Of a stretch of DNA of 6,180 nt, positions 1 through 6,146 are shown piece by piece. Source of the stretch: Chryseobacterium sp. Lineage in GTDB: Bacteria > Bacteroidota > Bacteroidia > Flavobacteriales > Weeksellaceae. Each line of letters begins with the position of its first letter. The first letter of the stretch is position 1. Both the position numbers and the translations under genes were made by a program. The stretch spans positions 1 through 6,180 of the forward strand of contig JASLCD010000358.1 in assembly GCA_030146295.1 (NCBI GenBank), in the 5' to 3' direction. The notes beneath the pieces were generated by a model. That model worked only from the letters and a program-made list of their open reading frames with translations, made no database searches and had not been told where the DNA came from.

Positions 1-824
1 AAATCATCATACTCTTCCTTGGCGCAATTTCCGCTGGTCTTTTAGGTTCACTTACGGGTTTAGGAGGGGGAGTTATTATCATTCCTTTATTAACGCTGGG
101 ATTCGGCGTTCCAATGCATTATGCTATCGGTGCTTCACTTATCTCGGTGATTGGTACCTCTTCCGGCGCGGCTGTAGCTTTCGTCAAAGAAGGTTTTACC
201 AATATGAGAATCGGGATGTTTCTCGAAATAGCTACTACGGCAGGAGCTATTGTTGGTGCCCTGGTTTCAGGAATGCTTAATCCGAATACAATCGGAATTA
301 TTTTCGCAAGTATTCTTCTTCTTACAGTTATTTTGAATCTTAAAGGAAAGCCGGATCATCAGGAACCTCTGATCAAAGGAAGTCTGGAAGAAAAACTGAA
401 ACTGTACGGAACATTCCCGGATAAAGGAATATTGAAAAGCTATTCTGCAAGAAATACAGTTCCTGGATTTTTGATGATGATGTTTGCAGGAGCGATGTCC
501 GGACTTTTAGGAATTGGTTCCGGCGCATTGAAAGTACTGGCCATGGACAATATGATGAAACTGCCTTTCAAAGTATCTACAACAACCAGTAACTTCATGA
601 TTGGAGTAACAGCTGTTGCGAGTGCACTGATCTACTTCCAGAGAGGAGAAATTATTCCTGTCATTGTAGCTCCGGTATTGATTGGAGTTGTCATCGGAAG
701 TTTTATCGGCTCAAAGACGCTGATGGTATCAAAGACCAAAAAATTAAAAGTATTTTTTGCCATTGTTATTACCATTCTTTCGGTTTATATGATGTATAAC
801 GGTATCACCAAAAGCTTCAGATAA
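1..824 (+). CDS. TSUP (TauE/SafE) family membrane transporter, 5'-truncated by window edge
   Basis: An inner-membrane transporter of the TSUP (TauE/SafE, former DUF81) family, which moves small anions such as sulfite, sulfoacetate or other organic acids; the substrate here cannot be told. The frame is open from base 3 with no start codon before the left edge, so the gene begins upstream. The ATG at 114 is internal, because the residues before it already carry the family glycine motif (GLGGG, visible residues 19-23, followed by IIIPLL). The 273 visible residues are close to the usual 250-290, so only a short N-terminus is missing. The family's two-fold internal repeat shows: GLLGSLTGLGGG near residue 12 is echoed by GLLGIGSGALK near residue 167, followed by a KVSTTTSNFMIG segment. 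A hydrophilic loop (around residues 115-150) separates the halves. The stop overlaps the start of the DUF1634 gene. Family call firm; substrate unknown. Confidence 0.93.
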   Translation, partial: IIILFLGAISAGLLGSLTGLGGGVIIIPLLTLGFGVPMHYAIGASLISVIGTSSGAAVAFVKEGFTNMRIGMFLEIATTAGAIVGALVSGMLNPNTIGIIFASILLLTVILNLKGKPDHQEPLIKGSLEEKLKLYGTFPDKGILKSYSARNTVPGFLMMMFAGAMSGLLGIGSGALKVLAMDNMMKLPFKVSTTTSNFMIGVTAVASALIYFQRGEIIPVIVAPVLIGVVIGSFIGSKTLMVSKTKKLKVFFAIVITILSVYMMYNGITKSFR

Positions 825-1207
825 TGAAAAAGAATTTTACAGATGTTGATCTGAACCGTTCCGTAGGGAATCTTCTGAGACTGGGTGTTATTCTGTCTGT
901 GGCTACATCACTGATCGGTTTTATCAAATTGTTTACTGAGGGCTTTGTAATGCCTGAAAAATATACCAGCCTTGTGGTAGGTACTTCTTCTGAAAAAGTA
1001 TGGGGACATTTTTGGGATTCCCTTTGTAAAGGAGAAGGGATGGCCATCATTCAGCTGGGAATTCTTCTGTTGATCATCACTCCTTTGATGAGAATTGTTT
1101 TCGCATTAATAGGCTATTTAAAAGAAAAAGACTACGTATATGTAGTCATTTCTTCTATTGTTTTAGCGATTATGGCAGTAAGTTTCTTTGCAGGTTACGC
1201 CCACTAA
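824..1207 (+). CDS. DUF1634 family small membrane protein, partner of the TSUP transporter
   Basis: A 127-residue integral membrane protein of the DUF1634 family, whose biochemical role is not established. Three hydrophobic segments are visible, at about residues 16-37, 73-97 and 103-124. The most family-like stretch is IQLGILLLIITPLMR (residues 76-90), followed by a short charged loop (KEKD) and the last helix. The start ATG shares its A with the TAA stop of the upstream transporter (TAATG), and no ribosome binding site is evident, so translation is probably coupled to the transporter. DUF1634 genes are known to sit beside TSUP genes in many genomes, which supports an accessory subunit or stability factor for that transporter; this is inference. 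The gene ends three bases from the stop of the convergent VOC gene, leaving no room for a separate terminator. Confidence 0.88.
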   Translation: MKKNFTDVDLNRSVGNLLRLGVILSVATSLIGFIKLFTEGFVMPEKYTSLVVGTSSEKVWGHFWDSLCKGEGMAIIQLGILLLIITPLMRIVFALIGYLKEKDYVYVVISSIVLAIMAVSFFAGYAH

Positions 1208-1210
1208 ATC

Positions 1211-1588
1211 TTACATTTCATAGAACTCTAATGGCAACTGGTCCGGATCCTGGGTAAAGAAAAATTCTTTTCCAGTGAATTCATCTATGCGGATTTCTTC
1301 GCAGTTCAGCCCCTTTCCTATGAGTTCATTTCGTTTTTCCGAAACATTTTCAACGGAGAAAGCGAGATGTCTCAGGCCGCATGCTTCAGGACGTGAAGGG
1401 CGCTGAGGCGGGTCAGGAAAAGAAAACAATTCAATCACATAATGGTCTCCTATTGCCAGATCAAGTTTATAAGACTGTCTTTCTTCACGGTAAACTTCCC
1501 GGATCATATTGAGATTTAAAATTTCTGTATAAAATTTCTTTGACACGGCATAATCTGAGCAAATAATTGCTATATGATGGATCTTCAT
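1211..1588 (-). CDS. gloA2: GloA2/YaeR (SMU1112c)-type VOC family metalloenzyme
   Basis: A 125-residue single-chain vicinal-oxygen-chelate protein of the YaeR/GloA2 (SMU1112c) group, glyoxalase I-like and presumably cytosolic. Two beta-alpha-beta-beta-beta modules are visible. Likely metal ligands are His5 (HHIAI), Glu53 (YVIELFSFP), His74 (CGLRHLAF) and Glu121 (LPLEFYEM), all at the places expected for the fold. Group-typical stretches are REERQSYKLDL (residues 34-44), FPDPPQRPSRPEACGLRH (57-74), IRIDEFTGKEFFF (99-111) and DPDQLPLE (114-121). The length matches the family, and there is no truncation. True substrates of this group are not settled, so glyoxalase activity should not be assumed. 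It follows the secreted NTF2-like gene by 32 bases on the same strand and is probably co-transcribed with it. No clear Shine-Dalgarno sequence is seen, as is usual in Bacteroidota. Confidence 0.9.
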   Translation of the reverse strand: MKIHHIAIICSDYAVSKKFYTEILNLNMIREVYREERQSYKLDLAIGDHYVIELFSFPDPPQRPSRPEACGLRHLAFSVENVSEKRNELIGKGLNCEEIRIDEFTGKEFFFTQDPDQLPLEFYEM

Positions 1589-1620
1589 TTTTAAAATGTT
1601 AAACTAATTACTACTTTTTA

Positions 1621-2061
1621 TTATTGTATTTCTTTACAGTTATCTTTTCTTCTCGTATCAATAATATACTGAATCTTCCACTCATTATTCTGTTTTACCA
1701 ACTGAAAACTATTAGCTCCGCAATGGGAGAGTTTTTCTTTTAAATAAAAAGAATAAGGAGTAAATACGCTGGCCAGATTTCCGTCTGTATGAATGGCTTC
1801 TATAATAATTCTTTCATCCAGATCTCCTTTTGTGAATTTGGAAACCGAAGTAATAAAGTCCTGTATGCTGTCACTTTTCACGGTACCGTCTTTAGAAATG
1901 GTCTGAAGAACTGCATTTTCTGCAAAAGCAGATTTTACCAGCTCAGGATCTGCATTTTTCATGCCTAGGAATAAGTTACGGATAGGTTTCTCAATATCTT
2001 TGTTCTGCTGACCGAAGCATGAAATACTGATAAGAAAAAAAAATACAACTATTTTATTCAT
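1621..2061 (-). CDS. Secreted NTF2-like (Lumazine_bd_2/SnoaL-like) protein of unknown function
   Basis: A 146-residue protein with an N-terminal export signal: a lysine, then a hydrophobic run VVFFFLISIS (residues 5-14), then CFGQQ. The -FGQ- ending resembles signal peptidase I sites common in Flavobacteriia. Cys15 follows Ser-Ile-Ser, a poor lipobox, so a lipoprotein is possible but less likely. The mature part (about residues 19-142) looks like a cone-shaped NTF2-like domain: an opening helix pair (DIEKPIRNLFLGMKNADPEL), a strand with VLQTISKDG, and closing strands SFQLVKQNNEWKIQYIIDTRR. This resembles the putative lumazine-binding/DUF4440 group annotated as nuclear transport factor 2 family protein. 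No catalytic residues can be named. Cys114 (in SHCGANSF) and Cys142 near the C-terminus could form a disulfide in the periplasm; this is inference. It is first in a probable two-gene unit with the VOC gene. Confidence 0.82.
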   Translation of the reverse strand: MNKIVVFFFLISISCFGQQNKDIEKPIRNLFLGMKNADPELVKSAFAENAVLQTISKDGTVKSDSIQDFITSVSKFTKGDLDERIIIEAIHTDGNLASVFTPYSFYLKEKLSHCGANSFQLVKQNNEWKIQYIIDTRRKDNCKEIQ

Positions 2062-2169
2062 GGAACAGATTTAGATACATAAAAATAGATAAAATAAAAT
2101 TTAAATTGATGAATAAATTTTAAAATTCATTTTCCTTAAATTGTAACAAAATTATTTCAGAGCTTTTAT
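2062..2169. promoter_or_regulatory. AT-rich divergent intergenic spacer with a weak promoter candidate
   Basis: This 108-base spacer separates the divergent NTF2-like and EEP genes, so promoters for both probably lie here. On the minus strand, TTTG (plus positions 2147-2150) is followed 24 bases later by TAAAATTT (2115-2122). These resemble the Bacteroidota -33 (TTTG) and -7 (TAnnTTTG) elements, but the spacing is long and the -7 element has two mismatches. On the plus strand I see no -33/-7 pair with sensible spacing. No strong ribosome binding site precedes either start codon. The location is solid; the exact elements are weak. Confidence 0.3.
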
Positions 2170-3252
2170 ATGTGGATTATCTATCTGACCCTGGCCATAC
2201 TTTTACTGGTCTTGACTATACTACCCAAAATTCAGCATTCCCATTGGATATTCAGGGTTCCTGAATTTGCTAAAATACAGGTTACTTATCTTATATTTTT
2301 CACTTTTCTGCTTGGACTTACCATCGATCCGAAAGAACATTTATGGTATTATCAGGGGTTCTTATTGGCTTTGTTTGCCTATCACAGTCAGACTCTCGTC
2401 AAGTACACTCCTCTTTATCCTGTAAAAAAGCACAGAAAACGTCACAAGTCTTCTGATAAAATGCATTTTATTTCTGCCAATGTTTATCAGTTCAATAAGG
2501 AATATAACAGGTTCTCCAGTCTTGTTAAAAAGCACAATCCGGATTTTTTCATGACTATGGAAAGTAACGGTGATTGGGAAAAAGCAATGAGAACACTGGA
2601 AAAAGAATATCCTTACCAGCATAAAGTGACTCTTGAAAATACCTACGGGATGCATTTCTATTCAAGAGTTGAAATAAAAGAAGCAAAAACGCATTATTTT
2701 GTTGCTGATGATATTCCGAGTATTGAGATCCACATGAAAACAGATGATGGCTTTTCTTTTGTTTTCTTCGGGGTTCATCCACCGCCGCCAAGTCCTACGG
2801 AAGAGGAAACTTCAAAGGAAAGGGATGGCGACCTGCTAAGTACTGCCAAATGTGTAAAGGATATCAAAAAACCTGTTATTGTCGTGGGAGACTTTAATAA
2901 TGTTGCCTGGTCAAGATCATCTGTACTTTTCAGAAAAATAAGTCATCTGATAGATCCCAGGATCGGTCATTCTTTTGTTTCTACCTTCCATGCGAAATAC
3001 CGTCTTTTAAGGTTTCCTATCGATTTGATGTTTCACAGTGAAGATATTTTTATTAAACAGCTGAAGACACTGGAAAATTTTGGTTCAGACCATCTTCCTG
3101 TATACTGCGAGTTTTTCATAGATCATCACAACGATGAACAGGAGGAATTGATTGAAACAGCAACTTCCGAAGAGAAAGCCGAAGCCGAAATCATGATCGA
3201 GGAAGGAAAGAAAGAAGATGGCGAACGGGAAACTGTGGTTACTGAGGATTAA
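2170..3252 (+). CDS. Membrane-anchored endonuclease/exonuclease/phosphatase (EEP) family protein
   Basis: A 360-residue protein with an N-terminal membrane region and a metal-dependent hydrolase domain of the EEP superfamily (DNase I/AP endonuclease/phosphoesterase fold). Hydrophobic segments lie at about residues 1-18, 37-52 and 59-77. A very basic stretch (KKHRKRHK, 86-93) follows, then the catalytic domain (about 97-317). Expected active-site residues are all present: Asn104 (SANVY), Glu131 (TMESNGDW), His203 (before four prolines), Asp241 and Asn243 (GDFNN), Asp285 (PIDLMF), and Asp307-His308 (GSDHLPV). The domain therefore looks catalytically intact. Residues 321-360 form an acidic tail with 17 Asp/Glu against 4 Lys/Arg, probably disordered. 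The overall plan resembles YafD-like EEP proteins. The substrate (nucleic acid, phospholipid or other phosphoester) cannot be told. It is transcribed alone, divergent from the NTF2-like gene and convergent with mvaD. Confidence 0.88.
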   Translation: MWIIYLTLAILLLVLTILPKIQHSHWIFRVPEFAKIQVTYLIFFTFLLGLTIDPKEHLWYYQGFLLALFAYHSQTLVKYTPLYPVKKHRKRHKSSDKMHFISANVYQFNKEYNRFSSLVKKHNPDFFMTMESNGDWEKAMRTLEKEYPYQHKVTLENTYGMHFYSRVEIKEAKTHYFVADDIPSIEIHMKTDDGFSFVFFGVHPPPPSPTEEETSKERDGDLLSTAKCVKDIKKPVIVVGDFNNVAWSRSSVLFRKISHLIDPRIGHSFVSTFHAKYRLLRFPIDLMFHSEDIFIKQLKTLENFGSDHLPVYCEFFIDHHNDEQEELIETATSEEKAEAEIMIEEGKKEDGERETVVTED

Positions 3253-3292
3253 TAAAAAAGTGGGCTAAAGCCCACTCCTATTGAATATTTTT
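3253..3292. terminator. Bidirectional hairpin terminator between convergent EEP and mvaD genes
   Basis: A perfect inverted repeat at 3259-3276 (AGTGGGCT and AGCCCACT arms with a two-base AA centre, so the actual loop is probably four bases) lies between the two stop codons. Read on the minus strand, the hairpin is followed directly by a run of five to six T (plus-strand A at 3254-3259), an excellent intrinsic terminator for mvaD, starting 20 bases after its stop. Read on the plus strand, the T-run (3288-3292) is 11 bases away from the stem, so it is a weaker terminator for the EEP gene, though the upstream A-tract could extend the stem little. Confidence 0.82.
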
Positions 3293-3296
3293 AATT

Positions 3297-4355
3297 TTAG
3301 AATTTCATTACATCCTTCACTACTCCATTCTTCTGAGTATGCTGTAATAATTCAGCTTCGATGAAAGTTTTAATCTTTTCTTCAGAATCATTGTTCGGGA
3401 ACAGAAGATGAACATTAGCTCCTGCATCCAAAGTAAAGAATAAAGGAAGTCCGGTTTCTCTTCTAAAATCCCAGATCTTATTGATGACTTCCAATGTTCC
3501 GGTTTTCATCAGGATAAAAGCAGGATCACTCATCATCATCATAGCATGTAATGTAAGCGCTTCGTGTTCTACCAGCTTGATAAAGCTTTCCATATCTCCT
3601 CTTTTCAGGATTTCTTTCATCGGAATAAAATTTTCCCTTGCTTCCTGAAATCTTCTTTCTGCATAAGGATTCGTATTCATCAAACCATGTCCTACCGTTG
3701 AAGAAACACTTTTCTGTCCTTCATGGATCAATAAAACCCAGTCATTAAAATTTCTGAATACCTCATGAACATCAGCATTCGGAAACTGTACTCCAAATAA
3801 ATCTGAACTTCCTTCTACCTCATCAGTTTTTCCCCACACCACAAGTCCGTTGTACAAGCTTCGGCAAGCACTTCCACTTCCTAATCTTGCTAAAAATGAT
3901 GCTTTTCTCAAAGATTCTTCTTCAGAAGTTTTTCCTGTAAATGAAGCATCCAATGCCATCAGACATTTTGCAATGGCTCCAAATCCTGATGCTGAGCTGG
4001 CAATTCCTGAACTGTGTGGAAACGTATTTTCTGTTCTGATAATATATTTCCCTCTTAAAATCCAGGGAAGGTATTGTTCTATATTTTTGAAATATTTCTC
4101 AATTTTTTCTGCAAACTTCACCTCTTCATTCCCAGCAAGAAAAGTCTGTACTGAAAAAGTTTCGTCTGCTATAAACTCCATTGAGGTATTGGTTTTACAA
4201 TGGTTTAGAGTATAGCTGATGCTAGGGTTGGCAGGAATCTGATTCTCATATTTTCCCCAGTATTTAATCAGGGCAATATTAGACGGACAGCTTTCTGAAA
4301 CCGTCTGGGTTTGAATGGTGAAATTTTCTTTTCCTATAAAATCTTGTGTCGTCAT
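3297..4355 (-). CDS. mvaD: Diphosphomevalonate decarboxylase
   Basis: A 352-residue GHMP-superfamily enzyme, cytosolic, that in this family performs the ATP-dependent decarboxylation of mevalonate 5-diphosphate to isopentenyl diphosphate, the last step of the mevalonate route. Motifs in order: SNIALIKYWGK (residues 25-35, with Lys31), ANPSIS (42-47), the ATP-binding loop HSSGIASSASGF (114-125), GSGSACRS (159-166, with Arg165), SVSSTVGH (216-223) and DAGANVH (310-316). Asp310 and Arg165 match the catalytic Asp and Arg of the yeast enzyme. The N-terminus is about 13 residues longer before the KYWGK motif than in the yeast protein. The signature KYEN replaces the yeast KRD. Length fits the family. 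It lies 21 bases after the acyl-CoA ligase stop, probably in one operon, and ends at a strong terminator. The substrate could in principle be the monophosphate; diphosphate is the default call. Confidence 0.93.
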   Translation of the reverse strand: MTTQDFIGKENFTIQTQTVSESCPSNIALIKYWGKYENQIPANPSISYTLNHCKTNTSMEFIADETFSVQTFLAGNEEVKFAEKIEKYFKNIEQYLPWILRGKYIIRTENTFPHSSGIASSASGFGAIAKCLMALDASFTGKTSEEESLRKASFLARLGSGSACRSLYNGLVVWGKTDEVEGSSDLFGVQFPNADVHEVFRNFNDWVLLIHEGQKSVSSTVGHGLMNTNPYAERRFQEARENFIPMKEILKRGDMESFIKLVEHEALTLHAMMMMSDPAFILMKTGTLEVINKIWDFRRETGLPLFFTLDAGANVHLLFPNNDSEEKIKTFIEAELLQHTQKNGVVKDVMKF

Positions 4356-4376
4356 AGTCTGATTTAAGTGTACCGC

Positions 4377-6146
4377 TTAGTACATTTTCTCTATAATATC
4401 TGCATATTTTTTGATCACCACATTTCTTTTGACTTTCAATGTAGGGGTAATTTCTCCTGTATTGATGTCAAATTCTGCAGGCATTAAGGTGAATTTCTTC
4501 ACTTTTTCATAATCTGCCAGGTGGCTCTGTAATTCTTTGATTTTTTCTTTGTAAAGGTTGATCACCGTCTCGTTTTTCACAGCATCTTCCCAATGGGTAA
4601 AAGGAATATGATTCTTTTTGATATAATCCTGTAAAAATTCAAAATTAGGAACAATCAGTGCTGAAACAAACTGTCTTCCTTCTGCAATCAGCATAATCTG
4701 CTGGATAAAATTATTGTTGGTCAAAAGATTTTCGATCTGCTGCGGAGCGATATATTTTCCATTGGAAGTCTTCATCAGATCTTTGATTCTGTCCGTAATG
4801 ATCAGATTTCCTTTATCGTCGAATTTTCCTGCATCACCGGTTTTGAACCAACCGTCTTCTGTGAATACTTTCTGGGTTTCTTCAGGTTTCTTATAATACC
4901 CTTTCATGATTCCGTTTCCTCTTGCCTGAATCTCATCGTTTTCTCCGATACGCATTTCTACTCCGGGTAATGGTTTTCCGCTTGTACCATGTTCAAAATG
5001 AGTCAAAGGGAAAAGGGTTAATGTTGCAGTAGTTTCCGTTAATCCGTATCCTACAGTCACGTGAATTCCTACTGAGTCAAAGAAACGGGTAACTTCCGGT
5101 GATAGTGAAGCTCCTCCACAAGGTAGAAACCAAAGTCTCCCACCCATTTTCTCTTTTATTTTACTGAAAACCAATCGATCTGCAATAGATTCTTTACATT
5201 TCAATCCAAAGGGAATCGGTTTTTCATTTCTTCTTAATTCTGCAGTTTCCCATCCGGTTTTAAGCGCCCAGTCAAAGATTTTCTTCTTCAATGATGAACC
5301 TTCTTCTGCTTTTTCCAGCACTCCGGCATACACTTTCTGGAAAAATCTAGGTACAGCACACATCGCAGTAGGTTTTACTTCTTCGAGTGCTTTGGCTACA
5401 TTTTTTGGATCTTCCAGGAAGTACACTCTGGCCCCACCATATAAACAAAGTAAGCTCCAGCTTCTCTCAAAAACATGGCTTAGGGGTAAGAATGCCAGTG
5501 AAAGCTCTTCTTCAAAGTTTTTAAACTTAAAAAATTCAAAGTGAGAATCAAATGCTTTAATAAAATTACCATGGGTAAGCATTACTCCTTTTGGAATTCC
5601 GGTTGTGCCGGAGGTATAAATCAATGTGGCTGTATCATCATTTTCTTTCTTACAGATATCCAGCTCCGGTGAAGCTTTTGCTATAAAATCTTCCAGATAG
5701 AAACTGTTGAATTCCTTTTTGATCCACACTGCTTTTTTAGAAATAATAATGGTTTCAAGATTATTTCCTTCTTTATGTAAAAGCTCCAGACAGGCATCAT
5801 ACTGCATCTGGTTTCCTACTAAAACAGCTTTAGCTCCGGAATCGTTTATGATATGTTCTGCCTGCTCCGCATTATTGGTTGAATAAATAGGTACTGTAAC
5901 AGCACCAATGGCCATTGAAGCAAGGTCAACGATCATCCATTCTGACGAGTTATCTGAATAAATAGCGACTCTGTCATTCTCCTGAATTCCAGCTTCCTTT
6001 AAAGCATTGGCTGTTTTAAAAATAACCTCACTGAATTTTTTCCAGCTCAGCTCTTTCCAGCCTCCCTCTTTCTTTTTAAATCCGATGGCCGCTTTTATAG
6101 GATGTTTTTCTATATTTTTAAGGATAATTGCCTCTGCAAGATTCAT
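4377..6146 (-). CDS. Long-chain acyl-CoA ligase (AMP-forming, FAA1/FadD15-like)
   Basis: A 589-residue member of the AMP-dependent synthetase/ligase (ANL) superfamily, most like the COG1022 long-chain fatty-acid ligases, which activate fatty acids to acyl-CoA through an acyl-adenylate. Motifs: the ATP-binding loop YTSGTTGIPKG (residues 177-187), LPLSHVFER (220-228), GYGLTET (366-372), TGD with Asp438, Arg453 in TDRIKDLMKT (451-460), and a C-terminal catalytic lysine, probably Lys571 in TPTLKVKR. Both the large N-terminal and small C-terminal domains are complete. No signal peptide or membrane segment is seen, so it is cytosolic or peripheral. The start is secure: an in-frame stop lies 21 bases upstream (plus positions 6165-6167) with no other start codon between. 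It is the first visible gene of an operon with mvaD; its promoter lies beyond the right edge or in the last 34 bases, where no consensus element is visible. Chain-length preference cannot be read. Confidence 0.93.
   Translation of the reverse strand: MNLAEAIILKNIEKHPIKAAIGFKKKEGGWKELSWKKFSEVIFKTANALKEAGIQENDRVAIYSDNSSEWMIVDLASMAIGAVTVPIYSTNNAEQAEHIINDSGAKAVLVGNQMQYDACLELLHKEGNNLETIIISKKAVWIKKEFNSFYLEDFIAKASPELDICKKENDDTATLIYTSGTTGIPKGVMLTHGNFIKAFDSHFEFFKFKNFEEELSLAFLPLSHVFERSWSLLCLYGGARVYFLEDPKNVAKALEEVKPTAMCAVPRFFQKVYAGVLEKAEEGSSLKKKIFDWALKTGWETAELRRNEKPIPFGLKCKESIADRLVFSKIKEKMGGRLWFLPCGGASLSPEVTRFFDSVGIHVTVGYGLTETTATLTLFPLTHFEHGTSGKPLPGVEMRIGENDEIQARGNGIMKGYYKKPEETQKVFTEDGWFKTGDAGKFDDKGNLIITDRIKDLMKTSNGKYIAPQQIENLLTNNNFIQQIMLIAEGRQFVSALIVPNFEFLQDYIKKNHIPFTHWEDAVKNETVINLYKEKIKELQSHLADYEKVKKFTLMPAEFDINTGEITPTLKVKRNVVIKKYADIIEKMY

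Noticed and set aside
114..116. ATG as the start of the TSUP gene
   Set aside because: The frame is open upstream to the window edge and encodes the conserved GLGGG motif, so this ATG is internal.
817..1050. Open frame of 77 codons on the minus strand within the DUF1634 gene
   Set aside because: It lies antisense to a well-supported family member, its protein resembles nothing I know, and it has no start signal.
1130..1147. Inverted repeat GACTAC...GTAGTC within the DUF1634 gene
   Set aside because: Six-base stem inside codons for the loop and last helix, without an adjoining T-run; likely chance from the Asp-Tyr-Val-Tyr-Val codons.
1255..1270. AT-rich inverted repeat (AAAGAA/TTCTTT) near the 3' end of the VOC gene
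   Set aside because: Weak all-AT stem inside the conserved KEFFFT coding stretch; not a credible terminator.
2040..2061. Lipoprotein signal with Cys15 in the NTF2-like protein
   Set aside because: The residues before the cysteine (Ser-Ile-Ser) fit a lipobox poorly, and the following FGQ suits ordinary signal peptidase cleavage; not excluded.
2362..2791. Two overlapping minus-strand open frames inside the EEP gene
   Set aside because: Both are antisense to the conserved catalytic domain and read as low-complexity composition artefacts.
3850..4215. Plus-strand open frame of 121 codons inside mvaD
   Set aside because: It is the antisense of the conserved mvaD ATP-binding region; the long frame follows from mvaD codon bias.
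4714..4896. Plus-strand open frame of 60 codons inside the acyl-CoA ligase gene
   Set aside because: Antisense to the conserved TGD/DRIKD region, with no independent support.
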